Shown: one piece after another, positions 1 through 8,644 of the stretch
Layout: every line of letters starts with the position of its first letter
Numbering within the stretch: the stretch's first letter is position 1
Source: Tenggerimyces sp963762635
GTDB taxonomy: Bacteria; Actinomycetota; Actinomycetes; Propionibacteriales; Actinopolymorphaceae
DNA length: 64,000 nucleotides
Assembly (NCBI GenBank): GCA_963762635.1
Contig: CAVXLQ010000003.1
Span: 62,001 to 126,000 of the forward strand
Reading direction: 5' to 3'
Program-made: the position numbers and the translations under genes
Notes under the pieces: generated by a model
Told to the model about the DNA's origin: nothing
Database searches by the model: none
What the model saw: the letters and a program-made list of their open reading frames with translations, nothing else

Positions 1-1308
1 CTGGAGTCGCCACGCGGTCGGCTGGGACCAGGCGACCCACGCGGAGTCGGGCGAGAACGAGACGCCGGACATCTCGCCGTACCCGGACTGCGCGAGCTCC
101 TGGACGTCGTGGCTCTCGGTGTCGATCCGAAGCAGCCTGCCGTCGTGGCTCGCGGCGACCAGCCACTTGCCGTTCGGCGACGCCTCCAGGCCGAGGACGC
201 GGCCCAGGTCGCCGGCCGCGAACCGCTCCGGCTCGCCACCCTCGATGGAGCCGATCTCGATCGCGTCGTCGCCCTCGGCGTCGGTCACCCAGGCGGCCTT
301 GCCCGTCTCGCCCAGCACTACGGGGAGACGCCGCCGGGCGCCGGGCGTCGCCGCCAGTGCGCGGGCGGGGCCGTCGCGGTGGGTGAGCCAGTGGATCGTG
401 CCGCGTACCTCGACGGCGCTGCCCCGGCCCGTACGGTCGGGCGCTGCCCTGCGGAGCTCCTTGCCGGCGGCCGCGGGGCGGGGCTGCCGGCCCGTGCTGG
501 CGCCGCCGAGCCGCACGTCGATGCGCTGGGCCTCGGCGTCGGGGCCGTCGATCAGCCAGAGGTCTCCGCCGGACTGGAACACGACGCGGTTGCCGTCGGA
601 GGTCGCGTGGCGGACGTAGAACGGCAGGTCGGTGTGCTTGCGCAGGTCGGAGCCGTCCGGCTGGGCGGAGTAGAGCTGGCCGGTGCCCTCGTGCTCGGAC
701 GCGAACCCGATCCGGTCACCCCACCAGAGCGGGAAGGCGAGCGAGTAGCCGATGTCCTCGAACAGCCGGGTGAAGTCGCCGTTCGCGTCGCCGATCCACA
801 GCCGGGACGCGGTGCCGCCGAGGTAGCGCTTGCGCCAGGCGGGCTCGGCCATGCTCGGGGTGGAGGTGAGGACCTTGCCGTTGCCGTTCACCGCGACGTC
901 GGACGCGAGGCCGTACGGCAGACGCTCGCTCGCGCCGCCGTCGAGCGGGACGGCATGGGCGTACCAGTGGCGCAGATACATCTGGCCGACGGTCGAGACG
1001 GCCAGCACGCGTCCGTCGGGCAGCCAGCCGCGGACGTTCGTCCGGCCGGCACCCCAGTACGTGAGGCGGCGGCTCGGACCGCCCTCGGTCGGCGCGACGA
1101 AGACCTCCGGCGCGGCATCGCGGGTGCTGGTCCACGCGATCGTCGTACCGTCGTTGCTGAACCTGGGTGAGGTGACCGGGACGTGGTCGGCGGACACCCG
1201 GAAGGCGCGGCCGCCGGCGAGCGGGGCCACCCAGACATCGTCCTCAGCGACGAACGTCAGCTGGTCAGCGTGCAGATGCGGGAAGCGAAGATAGCTGGAA
1301 GCAGGCAC
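1..1308 (-). CDS. Tricorn-type protease, N-terminal propeller part (cut by window edge)
   Basis: Reading the minus strand from a GTG at 1308 gives 436 open codons that run off the window without a stop. The N-terminus (YLRFPHLHADQLTFVAEDD, then VWVAPLAGG) and repeated segments such as VTSPRFSNDGTTIAWTSTRD are typical of the first beta-propeller of actinobacterial tricorn homologues, large cytosolic peptidases that trim proteasome products. The protease and PDZ domains would lie to the left of the window and cannot be judged. The start lies 9 bp after the stop of the MFS gene, so the two are probably co-transcribed. The family call is recognition from the visible third only; an S41 peptidase or a bare TolB-like propeller remain possible. 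Confidence 0.8.
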   Translation of the reverse strand, partial: MPASSYLRFPHLHADQLTFVAEDDVWVAPLAGGRAFRVSADHVPVTSPRFSNDGTTIAWTSTRDAAPEVFVAPTEGGPSRRLTYWGAGRTNVRGWLPDGRVLAVSTVGQMYLRHWYAHAVPLDGGASERLPYGLASDVAVNGNGKVLTSTPSMAEPAWRKRYLGGTASRLWIGDANGDFTRLFEDIGYSLAFPLWWGDRIGFASEHEGTGQLYSAQPDGSDLRKHTDLPFYVRHATSDGNRVVFQSGGDLWLIDGPDAEAQRIDVRLGGASTGRQPRPAAAGKELRRAAPDRTGRGSAVEVRGTIHWLTHRDGPARALAATPGARRRLPVVLGETGKAAWVTDAEGDDAIEIGSIEGGEPERFAAGDLGRVLGLEASPNGKWLVAASHDGRLLRIDTESHDVQELAQSGYGEMSGVSFSPDSAWVAWSQPTAWRLQ

Positions 1309-1317
1309 CCGGTGAAC

Positions 1318-2577
1318 CTATCCCGTGCCATCGACATCGGCGACCCGTTCCTTGTCGCGCTCGGCCGCAAGGTCCTCTAGTGGCCGCATGGACCGGATGC
1401 CGCGGCTCGTGGACGCGATGACGGCGGCGATGCCGAGCATGACCGCGAACACGGCCATCGCCCAGCCACCTCCCCAGCGCGAGACGACCAGGCCGCCGAC
1501 CAGCGGGGCGAACGGCGACAGCGCCTGGGCGACGAGGTTGCCCGCACTGTCAACCCGTCCTTGCATCGCGTCCGGGGTGATCGCGATCTGATAGCCGAAC
1601 AGGCCCGCGTTGATCGACGGTGCCGCGACGATCACCAGTGCGAGCAGGACGGCGACCGTGTACGTACCGGGCACGAACGCCGACGCCGCGACGAGCCCGG
1701 TGGCCAGCCAGCAGATCGTGACGATGAGGACCGGCGTTCTCACTCTCGGCTGCAGCCACGGAGCGATGAGGGAGCCGACGAACCCGCCGACGAGGATCGC
1801 GGACTGCGCTAGGCCGATGCCCGCGGCGGGGACACCGCGCTGCTCGAGGACGACGACGAGCACGAACATCACGCCGGTGAACGCGCCGTTCAGCAGTGCG
1901 CCGAGGTAGAGCGTCGCGCGGAGGAACGGCTCGTTCCAGAGGAACCGCAGGCCTTGCCAGATGGAGGAACGGATCGGCTCGTGCTCTTGCGTGCGCTCCT
2001 CCTGGAGGGGGCGCTTGATGCGCGCGATGGAGATCAACGAGATGAGGTAGGAGATCGCGTCGGCGAGGAACGGCGCGAACCGCGCGACGCTGAAGAGAGC
2101 CCCGCCTATCGGCGGGCCGGCCAGCTGCGCGGCGTAGCTTCGGGCCTCGTTCCGCGCCGACGCGACGCCCAGCTGGTCGGTGGGGACGATGTGCCTCAGT
2201 GCGGCAGTTTGGGCTGGACCGAACAGCACCGCTGCCGCGCTCTCGATCGTCGCGATGACCAGGATGAGCGGAACGCTGGCCTTGCCGGCCAGGATGGCCG
2301 CCGCCAGTGCGCCGAGGGCGACAACTCGGACGAGCTCGCAAGCCAGCATGACGGTCTTGCGGTTCCATCGGTCCACGAGCGCACCCGCGGGAAGGCCCAG
2401 TACGGTGCGCGCCGCAAGGGCGAAGGAGCCGACCAGTCCTGCCTGGATGGGCGAGCCGGTGAGCGCGAGCACCAGCAGCGTGTAGGCGAGAGCTGAGGCG
2501 CTGGAGCCCAGCTCGGAGAAGGCTTGGCCTATCCAGAGGTTGCGGAAGTCGCGGTTGCGATGCAGCGGGAGCGTCAC
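1318..2577 (-). CDS. MFS transporter (MFS_3 / EntS-like exporter)
   Basis: This 419-residue protein has about 12 hydrophobic helices. The MFS motif between helices 2 and 3 is visible (GALVDRWNRKTVM, about residues 64-76), as is the MFS_3 opening (HRNRDFRNLWIGQAFSELGS). The family exports drugs or siderophores across the cytoplasmic membrane by proton antiport; the substrate here is unknown. The start is a GTG that lies 1 bp from a perfect inverted repeat (2579-2602), so the message is probably leaderless or nearly so and directly repressible. An ArsR-type regulator is encoded just upstream on the same strand, and tricorn follows downstream. Confidence 0.9.
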   Translation of the reverse strand: MTLPLHRNRDFRNLWIGQAFSELGSSASALAYTLLVLALTGSPIQAGLVGSFALAARTVLGLPAGALVDRWNRKTVMLACELVRVVALGALAAAILAGKASVPLILVIATIESAAAVLFGPAQTAALRHIVPTDQLGVASARNEARSYAAQLAGPPIGGALFSVARFAPFLADAISYLISLISIARIKRPLQEERTQEHEPIRSSIWQGLRFLWNEPFLRATLYLGALLNGAFTGVMFVLVVVLEQRGVPAAGIGLAQSAILVGGFVGSLIAPWLQPRVRTPVLIVTICWLATGLVAASAFVPGTYTVAVLLALVIVAAPSINAGLFGYQIAITPDAMQGRVDSAGNLVAQALSPFAPLVGGLVVSRWGGGWAMAVFAVMLGIAAVIASTSRGIRSMRPLEDLAAERDKERVADVDGTG

Positions 2578-2578
2578 A

Positions 2579-2602
2579 GATGTGAAGGTAATACTTCACA
2601 TC
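2579..2602. promoter_or_regulatory. Operator-like inverted repeat at the MFS start codon
   Basis: The 9-bp arms GATGTGAAG and CTTCACATC are perfect and separated by 6 bp (GTAATA). The repeat ends 1 bp before the GTG start of the MFS gene. A dyad of this size and position suits a winged-helix repressor, and the ArsR-type protein encoded at 2828-3391 is the natural candidate. Binding is inferred, not shown. Confidence 0.7.
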
Positions 2603-2693
2603 TTCCAGCGCAATTGGCGTGGAGGTTTTGTCGCTAAGCGGCCGGAGTATCCACGCTCATCGGGAACGTGGCGGGTGACTGCTGCGTGGCGCG

Positions 2694-2778
2694 CCGCGGT
2701 GATCATGATCGGGATCATGAAGGCGGACGGGTCGTATACGCCGGTTTGGCTTCATGATCACGATCATGATCACCGCGG
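2694..2778. repeat. Long palindromic intergenic repeat, family 1 copy A
   Basis: Two 29-bp arms (2694-2722 and 2750-2778) are complementary with one mismatch and enclose a 27-nt loop containing GTCGTATACGCC. The 79-nt core (2697-2775) recurs at 24194-24272 with only four differences. It lies between the ArsR-type gene and the MFS gene, which point the same way. It could act as a terminator or processing hairpin, but 95% identity at two unrelated loci points to a REP/MITE-like repeat. Confidence 0.85.
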
Positions 2779-2827
2779 ACGGTTCCCTGGAGCAGTCTCC
2801 CCGGAGGGTCGTGACCTGGTCGAAGCG

Positions 2828-3391
2828 TCAGTCCAGCTCCGGCACCGCCAGGAAGGCGGCGCGGACGCGGCGCGTGTTCTTCCTGCGCCTCTTGCTCTTC
2901 TTCCGATACGGCTCCAGTGTCTTCGACACCGCCGCGATGAGGTCGCTCGTCTCGTCGGCTGTCAGATACAGCACGGTGGAGTCGAAGTTCGCCTTCGTCT
3001 GCCACTCCTCCGGCTGGTGCTTCTCCTCTTTCGCGTACGTCGCCAGCGTCTCTCGCAGCCCGTCGAACACGCGGCCCACCAACAAGCCCGTCGCGGCCTG
3101 CTGCGCTCGGGTTGGTGTCGAGTGCACCGAGATCTCGTTCGCGGCCGCTCGCCACGGTCGCTCGCGCGCGTCGTCGGCGGGTGCGTCCCGCACGACGATC
3201 CCGTACTTCTCCAACGCACGCAGGTGATACGACATCGCGCTCGGCGTGAGACCTGTCATCGACGCGAGCTCGGTCGACGTGGCGACCCGGCCGCTGTACA
3301 GCTCTTCCACGACCTGGATCCGCGCCGGATGGCTCAGCGCACGGATCATGCGCGGGTCGGTGAGCTTGATCTGCCGGCGTCTCGGGGCCAT
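2828..3391 (-). CDS. ArsR-type (HTH_20) winged-helix transcriptional regulator
   Basis: The 187-residue protein carries an N-terminal winged helix (about residues 10-75; LSHPARIQVVEELYSG, then TELASMTGLTPSAMSYHLR) followed by an arginine/lysine-rich C-terminal half. This architecture is common in actinobacterial regulators placed beside MFS exporters. The start at 3391 was chosen because it lies 10 bp after the previous stop; an upstream in-frame start at 3433 would overlap that gene by 32 bp. No metal-binding cysteine motif is present, so the signal is probably a small molecule rather than a metal. The likely target is the inverted repeat at the MFS start codon. Confidence 0.85.
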   Translation of the reverse strand: MAPRRRQIKLTDPRMIRALSHPARIQVVEELYSGRVATSTELASMTGLTPSAMSYHLRALEKYGIVVRDAPADDARERPWRAAANEISVHSTPTRAQQAATGLLVGRVFDGLRETLATYAKEEKHQPEEWQTKANFDSTVLYLTADETSDLIAAVSKTLEPYRKKSKRRRKNTRRVRAAFLAVPELD

Positions 3392-3401
3392 GCCCGTGAG
3401 C

Positions 3402-4097
3402 CTATTTGACCCGCTTCCAGTCCTGGCACCCACGAGTTTCGAACGCGCCGTCGGAACGTTTGATCGTCACCGTTGCCGGGCCCTGCGCGACGTTGCCGTC
3501 GATCGTGGAGTCGCGGCTGCCGGAGGTGTCCTTCAGCCGCCGCCAGACGCAGATCTCCACGTAGCCGTTCGGCGCCGGCCTGGACTCGTACGTCCCCGGG
3601 TCGATGTCGGAGTTCACGACGAACATCCCGTTGCCGGGGAACGAACCCGCGGGCTCCGGGTCAGGTCCGGGCTGGGGCTTACGCGTCGGATCCGGCTCGT
3701 CATCGTCCGACGGTGGCGGGTTGTCGTTCCCGCGCCGCGGCTGTGCCTTGGCGGTCACGGTCACGGTGACCCGCGGGCCGGGAACGGTGACGGTCGGCGC
3801 GGGGGCTGGGGTCGCGGTCACGGTGACGGTCGCCCGAGGCTCGGAGATGATCATCGCCTGACTGTCGGCGGGCGAGCCGCCGCCGCCGCGCGCGACCAGG
3901 CCGATGCCGAGGCCGAGGAGCAAAGCGACGCCGCCAGCGGCAGCTATCGGGACCCAGCCACGCCGGGGCTTCTCGGGAGGCGGCGGAGGTGGCTGAGCCG
4001 GATGGCTCCACCAGGGCACAGCCTGTCGAGGTCGAGGTACGGACGGACGCGACTGCTCCGGCTCATCGCCGGCCCACCATGGTCGCTGCTCGGCCAT
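3402..4097 (-). CDS. Single-pass membrane protein with proline-rich linker and extracytoplasmic domain
   Basis: 231 residues: a short cytosolic N-terminus rich in Pro (PPPPPPEKPRRG), one transmembrane helix near residues 47-70, a Val-Thr and Pro-Asp rich linker, and a C-terminal domain of about 75 residues with two cysteines (GMFVVNSDIDPGTYES ... CVWRRLKD ... GCQDWKRV). Similar C-terminal domains occur in many actinobacterial cell-envelope proteins of unknown function. The ATG at 4097 is preferred over an in-frame GTG at 4127, because that GTG sits in a small hairpin (GTGCCCTCACGCGAGGGGGC). It lies directly upstream of the ArsR-type gene. Function unknown. Confidence 0.75.
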   Translation of the reverse strand: MAEQRPWWAGDEPEQSRPSVPRPRQAVPWWSHPAQPPPPPPEKPRRGWVPIAAAGGVALLLGLGIGLVARGGGGSPADSQAMIISEPRATVTVTATPAPAPTVTVPGPRVTVTVTAKAQPRRGNDNPPPSDDDEPDPTRKPQPGPDPEPAGSFPGNGMFVVNSDIDPGTYESRPAPNGYVEICVWRRLKDTSGSRDSTIDGNVAQGPATVTIKRSDGAFETRGCQDWKRVK

Positions 4098-4169
4098 GAG
4101 TTCAAGTGCCCCCTCGCGTGAGGGCACCTATGGTGACATCTCGCCCAAGCACGGCGGCACCGGGGTGGA

Positions 4170-4763
4170 TCAGTCGAACGGAAGCTCGTCCTTGGCCTGC
4201 AGAGCGAAGAGCTTCGCCTCCCGACGAGCCGCCTTCGCGGCCAGCTTCGCCTCCCGCCGAGCCGACCGGACCGCACGCCGCGAGCCCTCGGCGACCTCGG
4301 CCGCGCCGTGACCCACGCGCCAGAGCAGCCCGGGCTTGCCCTCGGTGTCGACCGCGGCCAGCAAGAGGCCGCCACCGAGGCCGACGTTCTTGATGAAGTC
4401 GTCCCGCTTCGACTCGCGTTCGGCCTTGTCCTGCTCTTCCCAGAACGGGTACGCGGCCAGCGTCGTCGGTACGAGCGACAGCAGGAGCGCGAGCGCGCCC
4501 ATCCGCCGGTACTTGGACGAGAAGAGCATCAGCCCGCCGAGCACCTGCACCGCACCGTTCAGCCGAACGAGCGTGCGCGGGTTCTCCGGGATCCGTCCGG
4601 CCAGCTGCGGCGGTGCGTACTGCTTCAGAACGGGCACGATTCGGTCCGTCACGGGCTTGGCCTGCGGAACGTAAGGATCGGGATCCTTGATGGCCTTCGC
4701 CCCATGAAGCACGAAGCCCGCGGCGAGCATCGGCCGGGCCAGCAGTCTCACGAGCGTCGTCAT
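4170..4763 (-). CDS. DoxX family membrane protein
   Basis: The 197-residue protein shows the DoxX layout: a first helix with FVLHGAKAIKDP, then NGAVQVLGGLMLF and ALALLLSLVPTTLAAYPFW. It ends in a basic cytosolic tail with repeated R/K-REAKLAAKA segments predicted to be helical. DoxX proteins are small four-helix membrane proteins, some linked to thiol redox control. The start at 4763 is chosen for the AAGGA ribosome-binding site 9 bp upstream; an alternative start at 4799 has none. It stands between the T-box/AspRS unit and the membrane protein above, all on the minus strand. Confidence 0.85.
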   Translation of the reverse strand: MTTLVRLLARPMLAAGFVLHGAKAIKDPDPYVPQAKPVTDRIVPVLKQYAPPQLAGRIPENPRTLVRLNGAVQVLGGLMLFSSKYRRMGALALLLSLVPTTLAAYPFWEEQDKAERESKRDDFIKNVGLGGGLLLAAVDTEGKPGLLWRVGHGAAEVAEGSRRAVRSARREAKLAAKAARREAKLFALQAKDELPFD

Positions 4764-4825
4764 AGGTCCTTCATACCGCGTCCGGGGCCGCTCTAACATC
4801 CAGAGCGGCCCCAGACTCCATCGCG

Positions 4826-6115
4826 TTACGGCGCGAGGCGGTGCAGGTCACGCGGGAACAGGGTGACTTCCCGGACGTTCTCCACCTCGGTGAGCCTCGC
4901 CACGAACCGCTCCAACCCGATCGCGAACCCGCCGTGCGGGGGCATCCCGTGCCGGAACGTGCGGAGGTAGGACTCGTACGGCCCGGTCGACTCGCCGCGC
5001 GCCGCCAAGGCGGCGACGTAGTCGCCGTAGCGGTGCAGCCGTTGCCCGCCGGTGCACAGCTCCAGGCCCCGGAAGAGCAGGTCGAATGAGTTCGACCACC
5101 GCGGGTCGCTCGGCTGCGGGTGCGTGTAGAACGGCCGCTTGACCATCGGGTAGCCCTCGACGAACACGAAGTCGCTGCCGTGCTCGCGCATCGCCCATTC
5201 GCCGAGCGCTCGCTCGTCGGCTGGGGCGAGGTCGGGCTCGTCGGGTGATGCACCCGCGATCCTCAGCGCCTCGGAGAAGTGCAGCGTGGGGATCTCCTCG
5301 GGCACCGCCGGCGGCCGCAGGCCGAGCAGCTCGATCGCAGGACCGGCCTGTTCGGCGACGGTCGCGAGCATGCCCGCGACAACGTCCCGCAGGACGGCCA
5401 TCACGTCGCGGTGGTCGTCGACGAACCCGAACTCCGCGTCCAGCGACACGTACTCCGCCAGGTGCCGAACGGTGTCGTGCGGCTCGGCCCGGAACACCGG
5501 CCCGACCTCGTAGACGCGTTCGAACACTCCCACCAGCATCTGCTTGTAGAACTGGGGAGACTGCGCGAGATACGCAGGCTGCCCGAAGTAGTCGATGGTG
5601 AAGACGTTCGCGCCGCTCTCGGTCGACGTACCGACGATCTTGGGCGTCTGGATCTCGGTGAAGTCCCGTTCGGCCAGAGCCGCGCGGAAGCCCGCCACCG
5701 CCGCGGACGCGATCTCGAAGCCCGCCTTCAGCCGCGGATGGCGCAGCGTGGTCGGAGCGTTGTCCAGCAACGTAGGCAAGGCGGCGTTGACACTTGGCCG
5801 CCACAGCTCCACCGGCGGTGTCTCGGCCGGGTCGGTCAACGCGGTGAGCGTCGGGTCGACGACCTCGACGCCACCGGGAGCTTGCGGGTTGGCCACGGCC
5901 ATCCCGACGACCTCGACGACTGTCTCCTCGCCGAGCTTCTCGACCAGTTCCACGGTCTCCGGGTCGCGAATGACGACCTGGGCCAGTCCGGAACGGTCCC
6001 GAAGCACGACGAACGTGACGGACGCGAGGCGCCGGCGGCGGTGGACCCAACCCTGGAGCTTGACGGTCTCGCCGGCTCGCTCGGCGAGCTGCGACGCGAG
6101 AACACGGTGCTGCAT
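4826..6115 (-). CDS. aspS: Aspartate-tRNA ligase, archaeal / non-discriminating type
   Basis: 429 residues. An OB-fold anticodon-binding domain (LQGWVHRRRRLASVTFVVLR, about residues 18-37) is followed by a class II catalytic core with motif 2 (VFRAEPHDTVRHLAEYVSLD) and motif 3 (GLERFVARL). It lacks the GAD insertion of ordinary bacterial AspRS, whose length is near 590, so it belongs to the short archaeal-like group, often able to charge tRNA(Asn) too. The ATG at 6115 is preferred over the GTG at 6127, because the GGAGG ribosome-binding site precedes the former and overlaps the latter. A T-box leader lies directly upstream. Whether a second, standard aspS exists elsewhere cannot be seen. Confidence 0.92.
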   Translation of the reverse strand: MQHRVLASQLAERAGETVKLQGWVHRRRRLASVTFVVLRDRSGLAQVVIRDPETVELVEKLGEETVVEVVGMAVANPQAPGGVEVVDPTLTALTDPAETPPVELWRPSVNAALPTLLDNAPTTLRHPRLKAGFEIASAAVAGFRAALAERDFTEIQTPKIVGTSTESGANVFTIDYFGQPAYLAQSPQFYKQMLVGVFERVYEVGPVFRAEPHDTVRHLAEYVSLDAEFGFVDDHRDVMAVLRDVVAGMLATVAEQAGPAIELLGLRPPAVPEEIPTLHFSEALRIAGASPDEPDLAPADERALGEWAMREHGSDFVFVEGYPMVKRPFYTHPQPSDPRWSNSFDLLFRGLELCTGGQRLHRYGDYVAALAARGESTGPYESYLRTFRHGMPPHGGFAIGLERFVARLTEVENVREVTLFPRDLHRLAP

Positions 6116-6127
6116 GGTGGTGGTCAC

Positions 6128-6366
6128 CTCCCACAGGAATCTCTACGTCCCCTGGGGTGTGGGCGAGGGGGACTCGCGGTGCCACCACACCTTCACGACG
6201 GGGGTGAACCCGCCGCCTCGTTCGTTCCAACTACGGCTCGGGAGTGTCTTCGCCTCGGGGTGCGGACGCTGGCCTTCTCAGCTACCGGCCAACTCTCTGG
6301 ACTCCACGGTCCCCGGGCTACTCGTCTCCGTCGCAGCCGTTGCCCTCAAGCGTACGCTGTCTAGTC
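6128..6366 (-). promoter_or_regulatory. T-box riboswitch leader of aspS
   Basis: The minus-strand leader contains the T-box hallmark GTGGTGGCACCGCGAG near 6188-6173, which pairs with the tRNA acceptor end. A small GCGAG/CTCGC hairpin follows, then the GGAGG ribosome-binding site of aspS. An upstream structured part (6250-6366; AGAGAGTTGGCC and GCTGAGAAGGCC) looks like stem I. No U-run follows, and the element ends at the ribosome-binding site, so it most likely controls translation, as usual in actinobacteria. GAC triplets lie in the stem I area, but the exact specifier codon was not resolved. Confidence 0.85.
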
Positions 6367-7122
6367 ATGTGTGGGAGGTACGCGTCCAGCAAGGCGCCCG
6401 ACGACCTGGCCCGCGAGTTCGAGGTCGACGCGGTCGACGTCCGCGAGAAGCTCGAGCCCGACTACAACGTCGCCCCGACGCGACAGGTGTACGCCGTGCT
6501 CGAACGGCAGCCGCGCGAGGAGGGCGAGAAGCCCGATCCCGATTCCGAGGGCGAGCGCCGGCTGACCACGGTCAAGTGGGGGCTGGTCCCGTTCTGGGCG
6601 AAGGACGAGAAGATCGGCAACAAGATGATCAACGCGCGGCTCGAGACCGCGCACGAGAAGCCGGCCTTCCGCCGCTCGTTCGCCTCCCGGCGCTGCCTGT
6701 TGCCGGCCGACGGCTACTACGAGTGGTACGGCGAGACCAAGGGCAAGAAGCAGCCGTTCTTCATCCACCCCAAGGACGGCGGCACGCTCGCGATGGCGGG
6801 CCTGTACGAGATCTGGCGGGACAAGGAGAAAGCCGAGGACGACCCCGACCGCTTCCTCTGGACCTGCACCGTGCTGACCACGTCGGCGACGGACGAGCTC
6901 GGTGAGATCCACGACCGGATGCCGCTCGTGGTGAAGCCCGAGGACTACGCGAAGTGGCTCGATCCGCGGATCAACGACCGGGAGACGCTGCACGACCTGC
7001 TCAAGCCCGCGATGGACGGCCAGCTCGAGGCGTACCCGGTCTCGAAGGCGGTCAACAACGTGAAGAACAACGGGCCCGAACTCAAGGACCCGATTGCAGC
7101 AGACGAGGACGGCCTCTTCTAG
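6367..7122 (+). CDS. SRAP domain protein (YedK/HMCES-like abasic-site DNA-protein crosslinker)
   Basis: 251 residues starting MCGRYA. Cys2 is the catalytic nucleophile that crosslinks to abasic sites in single-stranded DNA in the HMCES/YedK family. The conserved segments NVAPTRQ, WGLVPFWAKD, NARLETAHEKPAFR, RCLLPADGYYEWY and HDRMPLVV are all present. Length is normal. The gene diverges from the T-box/aspS unit and overlaps the following convergent methyltransferase by 4 bp at CTAG. A longer in-frame start at 6244 would remove Cys2 from the N-terminus and is rejected. Confidence 0.93.
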   Translation: MCGRYASSKAPDDLAREFEVDAVDVREKLEPDYNVAPTRQVYAVLERQPREEGEKPDPDSEGERRLTTVKWGLVPFWAKDEKIGNKMINARLETAHEKPAFRRSFASRRCLLPADGYYEWYGETKGKKQPFFIHPKDGGTLAMAGLYEIWRDKEKAEDDPDRFLWTCTVLTTSATDELGEIHDRMPLVVKPEDYAKWLDPRINDRETLHDLLKPAMDGQLEAYPVSKAVNNVKNNGPELKDPIAADEDGLF

Positions 7123-7907
7123 AGCCGGCGGCCGAGCGTGAGCACGGCCGCCCAGTGGCGCGTCACGATTCCGTCCTCGCGCGCCGCGAGCCGGCGGCGG
7201 ATCTCCCCGTAGAGCCGCTCGCGCTTCTCCGGCTCCATCGCGATGTGCCCGGAGAACGTGTCCAGCAACGCGAGATAGCCGTCGACCGTGTACTGGAGCG
7301 CCCACACATAGCGACGAACGGCCACCGTTTCGAAGCGACCCGACGCCTCGAGCTCTGCGGAGAGGTCCGGCAGCTCGTCCGGCGGAGTGGCGCGCCACCC
7401 GCCGGGATGGCCCTCGCCGAGCTCTTCGTACACGTCTTGAATCTCGGCGAAGAACGGGTCGTAGTCGGACGGGAACCCGTGCCCGGCGCCCCAGATCGCC
7501 AGGTGCCCGCCGGGCGCGAGTGCGGCGGCGGCCCTCTCGTACTTGACCGCGGGGTCGACCCAGTGCCAGGCGGTCGCGGAGTAGACCAGCTCGAACCGGC
7601 CGGTGGGCTGCCAGGGCTCGAACGCTCCGGTGAGGATCTCGACGTCTTCGTACGCGGCCACGTTGCGGGCGGCCTCCGCGGCGAGCGAAGGACCCAGCTC
7701 GACCGCCGTGATGTGGAATCCCCGGCGCGCGAGTGGGACGGTCGCCTTGCCCGTTCCACATCCCACCTCGAGCAGCCGCGCGGGCGGCCGGACGCCAGCG
7801 ACGGCGACGAGATCGTCGAACAGCTGCTCGGGATAGTCGGGCCGAGCCGCGTGGTAGCGGGCGGCCGCGGTGTCGAACGTGTCGCGCAACGACCGGTCGG
7901 AAGTCAT
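7119..7907 (-). CDS. Class I SAM-dependent methyltransferase
   Basis: 262 residues with a clear SAM-binding motif I (LLEVGCGTGKATVPLA), motif II region (VELGPSLAAEA), and the WHWVDP and LAPGGHLAIWGAG segments typical of ubiquinone/TAM-type methyltransferases of the YcgJ/Tam group. The substrate is unknown, probably a small molecule. An ATG at 7919 (four residues longer) is an equally possible start. It converges on the SRAP gene with a 4-bp overlap of stop codons. Confidence 0.88.
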   Translation of the reverse strand: MTSDRSLRDTFDTAAARYHAARPDYPEQLFDDLVAVAGVRPPARLLEVGCGTGKATVPLARRGFHITAVELGPSLAAEAARNVAAYEDVEILTGAFEPWQPTGRFELVYSATAWHWVDPAVKYERAAAALAPGGHLAIWGAGHGFPSDYDPFFAEIQDVYEELGEGHPGGWRATPPDELPDLSAELEASGRFETVAVRRYVWALQYTVDGYLALLDTFSGHIAMEPEKRERLYGEIRRRLAAREDGIVTRHWAAVLTLGRRL

Positions 7908-7973
7908 GCGGTCCAGCATTCCAGGGGCGGCCGATCCACCAATCGGTGGTCCTGATCTGCGAATATCACGGTC

Positions 7974-8618
7974 ATGACCTGGATCAAGCGGCAGGTGGAG
8001 CGGCTCGTCGACACGCCCGTCGGCGAGGCCCGGCTCGTCTACCACCGCCCGCGGACGACGAAGGCCAGCCTGCTGCTCGGGCACGGCGCGGGCGGCGGGA
8101 TCGACGCGATCGACCTGATGGCGTTGGCGTACGCACTGCCTTCGTACGACTTCGCCGTGATCCGGGTCGAGCAGCCGTGGGTTCGCGAGGGCAAGAAGGT
8201 CGCGCCGGCTACGGCGACCCTCGACGCCGCCTGGACCGCGGTGGCGGACAGCCTGCGCACCCGTACGCCGATCGTCTTCGGCGGCCGCAGCGCCGGCGCC
8301 CGCGTGGCCTGCCGTACGGCCCGCCGCCTGGGCGCGGTCGGCGCTGTCGCGCTGGCGTTCCCGTTGCACGCGCCGGGCAAGCCGGAGAAGAGTCGCGCCG
8401 ACGAGCTGACGGGCACCGGTGTACCGACGCTGGTGGTGCAGGGGGAGCGGGACCCGTTCGGCCGGCCGGAGGAGTTCCCGCAGGGCATCAACCTGACCCC
8501 GGTCCCCGGCGCCGGCCACGGTTTCGAGGTCGGCCGCGGCGCGCCGCTGTCCCAGGAGGACGCGCTCGTCGTGGTCGTCGAGGCCGTCGTGGAGTGGATG
8601 ACCCGCCTCGTCGGCTAG
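7974..8618 (+). CDS. Alpha/beta hydrolase of the KANL3/Tex30 type
   Basis: 214 residues with an early GHGAGGGIDAIDL loop, the nucleophile elbow GGRSAGARVA, an acid region VVQGERDPFG and a final catalytic histidine in GAGHGFEV. This arrangement matches the KANL3/Tex30-like hydrolases, which are compact and lack a lid. The physiological substrate is unknown. It lies immediately upstream of the SigR promoter but reads as a separate unit, since that promoter lies after its stop. Confidence 0.87.
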   Translation: MTWIKRQVERLVDTPVGEARLVYHRPRTTKASLLLGHGAGGGIDAIDLMALAYALPSYDFAVIRVEQPWVREGKKVAPATATLDAAWTAVADSLRTRTPIVFGGRSAGARVACRTARRLGAVGAVALAFPLHAPGKPEKSRADELTGTGVPTLVVQGERDPFGRPEEFPQGINLTPVPGAGHGFEVGRGAPLSQEDALVVVVEAVVEWMTRLVG

Positions 8619-8644
8619 GCCTACGCCAGGCGCATTCCCCGGCG

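Noticed and set aside
109..1170. Long plus-strand frame of 353 residues opposite the tricorn-type gene
   Set aside because: It is the antisense shadow of a GC-rich gene; the minus strand gives recognisable propeller sequence over the same stretch.
6136..6161. GGAAT in the aspS leader as a SigR promoter on the plus strand
   Set aside because: It is followed after 18 bp by GTG, not GTT, and the sequence belongs to the T-box leader on the other strand.
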